From Vitellaria paradoxa (lineage: Eukaryota > Streptophyta > Magnoliopsida > Ericales > Sapotaceae), in assembly GCA_019916065.1 (NCBI GenBank), contig CM034240.1, forward strand, positions 15,175,894-15,239,893: 64,000 nucleotides of DNA, written 5' to 3'. This document shows positions 62,429 to 64,000 of this stretch, in pieces. The notes below the pieces were generated by a model that was not told the origin of the DNA, searched no databases, and was given only the letters and a program-made list of their open reading frames with translations. The first letter of the stretch is position 1, and the number at the start of each line of letters is the position of its first letter. The position numbers were made by a program, and so were the translations under genes.

Positions 62429-63321
62429 TGGTAATACACATCGGTTGAAATATTAAGGCAATTATTTTTTGTTTCAACAGTAGAACATCATCAGGAGCCT
62501 TAAATTATTTTCAACTTTGTAATCTCAAATAACTAACTCATATAAATAGACTAACTGCTTATTTTAATAATTTAAGTTAAGCTTTTAGTAAAAACATTGT
62601 AACACCTTCATATGTCCAAAATTCATGTAATTTGCTCTTAATAAAATCTAGATAATTTACGGGTTTGAAAAAAATATAAATTATAAACTAAAATTCAAAA
62701 TTCTTAAAATATCTCTCAAATACATTCTTAAATTTCATAATTATTGGGTAAATTGCTTATACCTCACTTGAAATTTTTACTAATAATATGGTTCACTTAT
62801 GAAAAATTACATTTACCTTATCATAATTGTCTGTTTCCTTTTTTTTTTTCTATAATATAATTTCTTCCTTAATATTATTAGCAAAAATTAGTAAATTTAC
62901 TAAATCCATTACTAAAACACATAATTTAGCAAATAAATTTGGATCAAAGACAGATAGTTTTTGGATCAAAGAAAATAGGTTGTATTTGGATTAAAATTTT
63001 ATTAAGGAAGAAAAAAGTAACGAGAATTCAAATTTAATAATATTATTTGGCTTGTGATAAAAAAGAAACAAAAATGGAGTAAGATTTGAAAAATTAAAAA
63101 TAATTAATTTATTAATAAATATCTTTTAATTTTTTATATTTTCAAATTCACTCAAATAAAAATATGTATTCAAAAATGCATATTTACTTCCTTGTTTTCT
63201 TATTTTTGTTCTTCCTTTGTTTTGTTTCTTTTTCTTTCACTAATTAAATTCTCAAATCTAAACACATCTTAAAGCATATAACGAAAAGCTCATGAGTGCT
63301 TCAACCATTCGGGCAAACAGT
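62429..63321. other. Gene-free AT-rich stretch after the gap
   Basis: No exon of S3 and no other gene motif is visible. A T-rich and low-complexity composition continues up to the A4 fragment. Confidence 0.5.
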
Positions 63322-63737
63322 AATTTTAATTTTATACATATTTCAGAAGCTCAAACAAGGTTATTTGGTATGGACGCTTACTTATATACTGACCATCAGT
63401 CCCTTTCATAATCGATGTGGTTCATAGATCGGGCTTGGGTTAAACGTAACAACAACTCGTTCCTCCTGATGGACTGACATTAATGACAAAGTTGAGCTCT
63501 GAAACTAGTTGTTGGATGATTTTAAACTTTTCTCACCCCAAAAAGTAGCTCACAGGGTGAGACTTTCCTTCACACTTATACATTGACCACCAATCCTTTT
63601 TAAAGCTGATGTGTACACCCAAACAAAAGCATGCTCTGGTAGCTGTCAAAAACTTGAAATTGTTGATGACCAGAGGAGAAGAGAGTCAAATGGCTAAGCC
63701 TGCATGGCCAATGGCGATTGTTGCACTAGGTAGAAAT
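63322..63737 (+). pseudogene. A4: fragment of exon 4 of the AIFM2/FSP1-like gene, broken by two insertions
   Basis: The end of intron 3 (AATTTTATACATATTTCAG) and the start of exon 4 (AAGCTCAAACAAGGTTATTT) match A1 at 12688-12727. After 255 foreign bases (63369-63623) the exon resumes with GCATGCTCTGGTAGCTG and runs to GTAGAAAT, equivalent to A1 12739-12851, with an in-frame loss of two codons relative to A1. There an LTR begins (63738). Apart from the insertions the coding frame is kept, suggesting the copy died by insertion. It marks the start of a fourth A-N-S unit. Confidence 0.85.
63369..63623. mobile_element. 255-base insertion in the A4 exon
   Basis: Sequence with no counterpart in A1. 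It contains two related blocks, CTTATATACTGACCATCAGT near its left end and CTTATACATTGACCACCAAT near its right end, each followed by CCCTTTCATAATCGATGTG or CCTTTTTAAAGCTGATGTG. So its two ends are direct repeats of about 45 bases. The class is not identified. Confidence 0.55.
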
Positions 63738-64000
63738 TGTTAGAATAGAAGAAGAAGAAAAGAATTATATATTAATATTGATTTCGATGTGTTAGAATAT
63801 AAGGCTACAAGATCCCTTATATAAAAAGATAATAATCCTAATTATGATAGGAGACAATAATCCTAAGTATGATAGGATATACCAAAATAAGGAATGCATA
63901 AATTAAGGAATACATAAATTAAGGAATACTAATTTATATACATTACTAAATCTAACGCCCCCCTCAAACTCAAAGTGGTAACGCAAGAATCAATTTGAGT
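63738..64000 (-). mobile_element. LTR retrotransposon entering from the right edge
   Basis: TGTTAGAATAG at 63738 starts an LTR-like block of about 220 bases ending TCTAAC near 63957. Directly after it, on the minus strand, is TTTGAGTTTGAGGGGGG, a typical polypurine tract. This indicates the 3' LTR of a minus-strand element, probably Copia-type, whose body lies beyond the window. It disrupts the A4 exon. Confidence 0.65.

Overview
The window looks like AT-rich intergenic and genic DNA of a flowering plant, most likely a woody eudicot. The genes are interrupted by GT-AG introns, the proteins are plant families, and the rest is plant-type LTR retrotransposons, MULE and hAT MITEs, a Helitron, an L1 LINE and tRNA-derived SINEs. 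No bacterial, organellar or viral gene was seen. Species cannot be named from the sequence.

The backbone appears to be a tandem array of one repeated block, called A-N-S here. A is an AIFM2/FSP1-like FAD/NAD(P) oxidoreductase gene. N is a long non-coding AT-rich segment. S is a secreted cucumisin-type (SBT4-like) subtilase gene. Unit 1 is almost complete: A1 exons (6388-12971, first exon not found), N1 (about 13.5-21.1 kb) and S1 (23453-28598), which has ten exons and one frameshift just after the catalytic serine motif. Unit 2 is ruined: A2 is a fragment of exon 3 (40781-41115), N2 covers 42.2-46.8 kb, and S2 is a stub of exon 6 fused to a Copia element (46838-46908). Unit 3 has lost A, keeps N3 (52.56-55.0 kb) and has S3 (58704-61717), which is open through exon 7 and then enters a 100-N assembly gap. 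A fourth unit starts at 63.3 kb with a piece of A exon 4 broken by two insertions.

Transposons fill the rest. From left to right: a GATACGG-rich terminus (1-632), a MULE MITE (3095-4558), an L1 LINE and MITEs inside A1 introns, a hAT MITE (15616-16494), a Copia element with two LTRs on the minus strand (33621-37267), a Helitron (37815-39908), a MULE MITE (40040-40659), a five-copy tandem array (41349-41960), a MULE MITE with a paralogous empty site (45719-46448), a degenerate Copia polyprotein (46909-48887) cut by a Ty3-gypsy LTR and remnants (48888-52555), a 1.7-kb foldback element (56386-58124), and another LTR element entering at the right edge.

The two gene families have unrelated roles. 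A proteins are predicted NAD(P)H-quinone type oxidoreductases, and S proteins are predicted extracellular serine proteases. Their repeated adjacency is best explained by segmental duplication and not by a shared pathway. S1 and S3 share a conserved short promoter with TATA boxes at nearly the same distance from the ATG.
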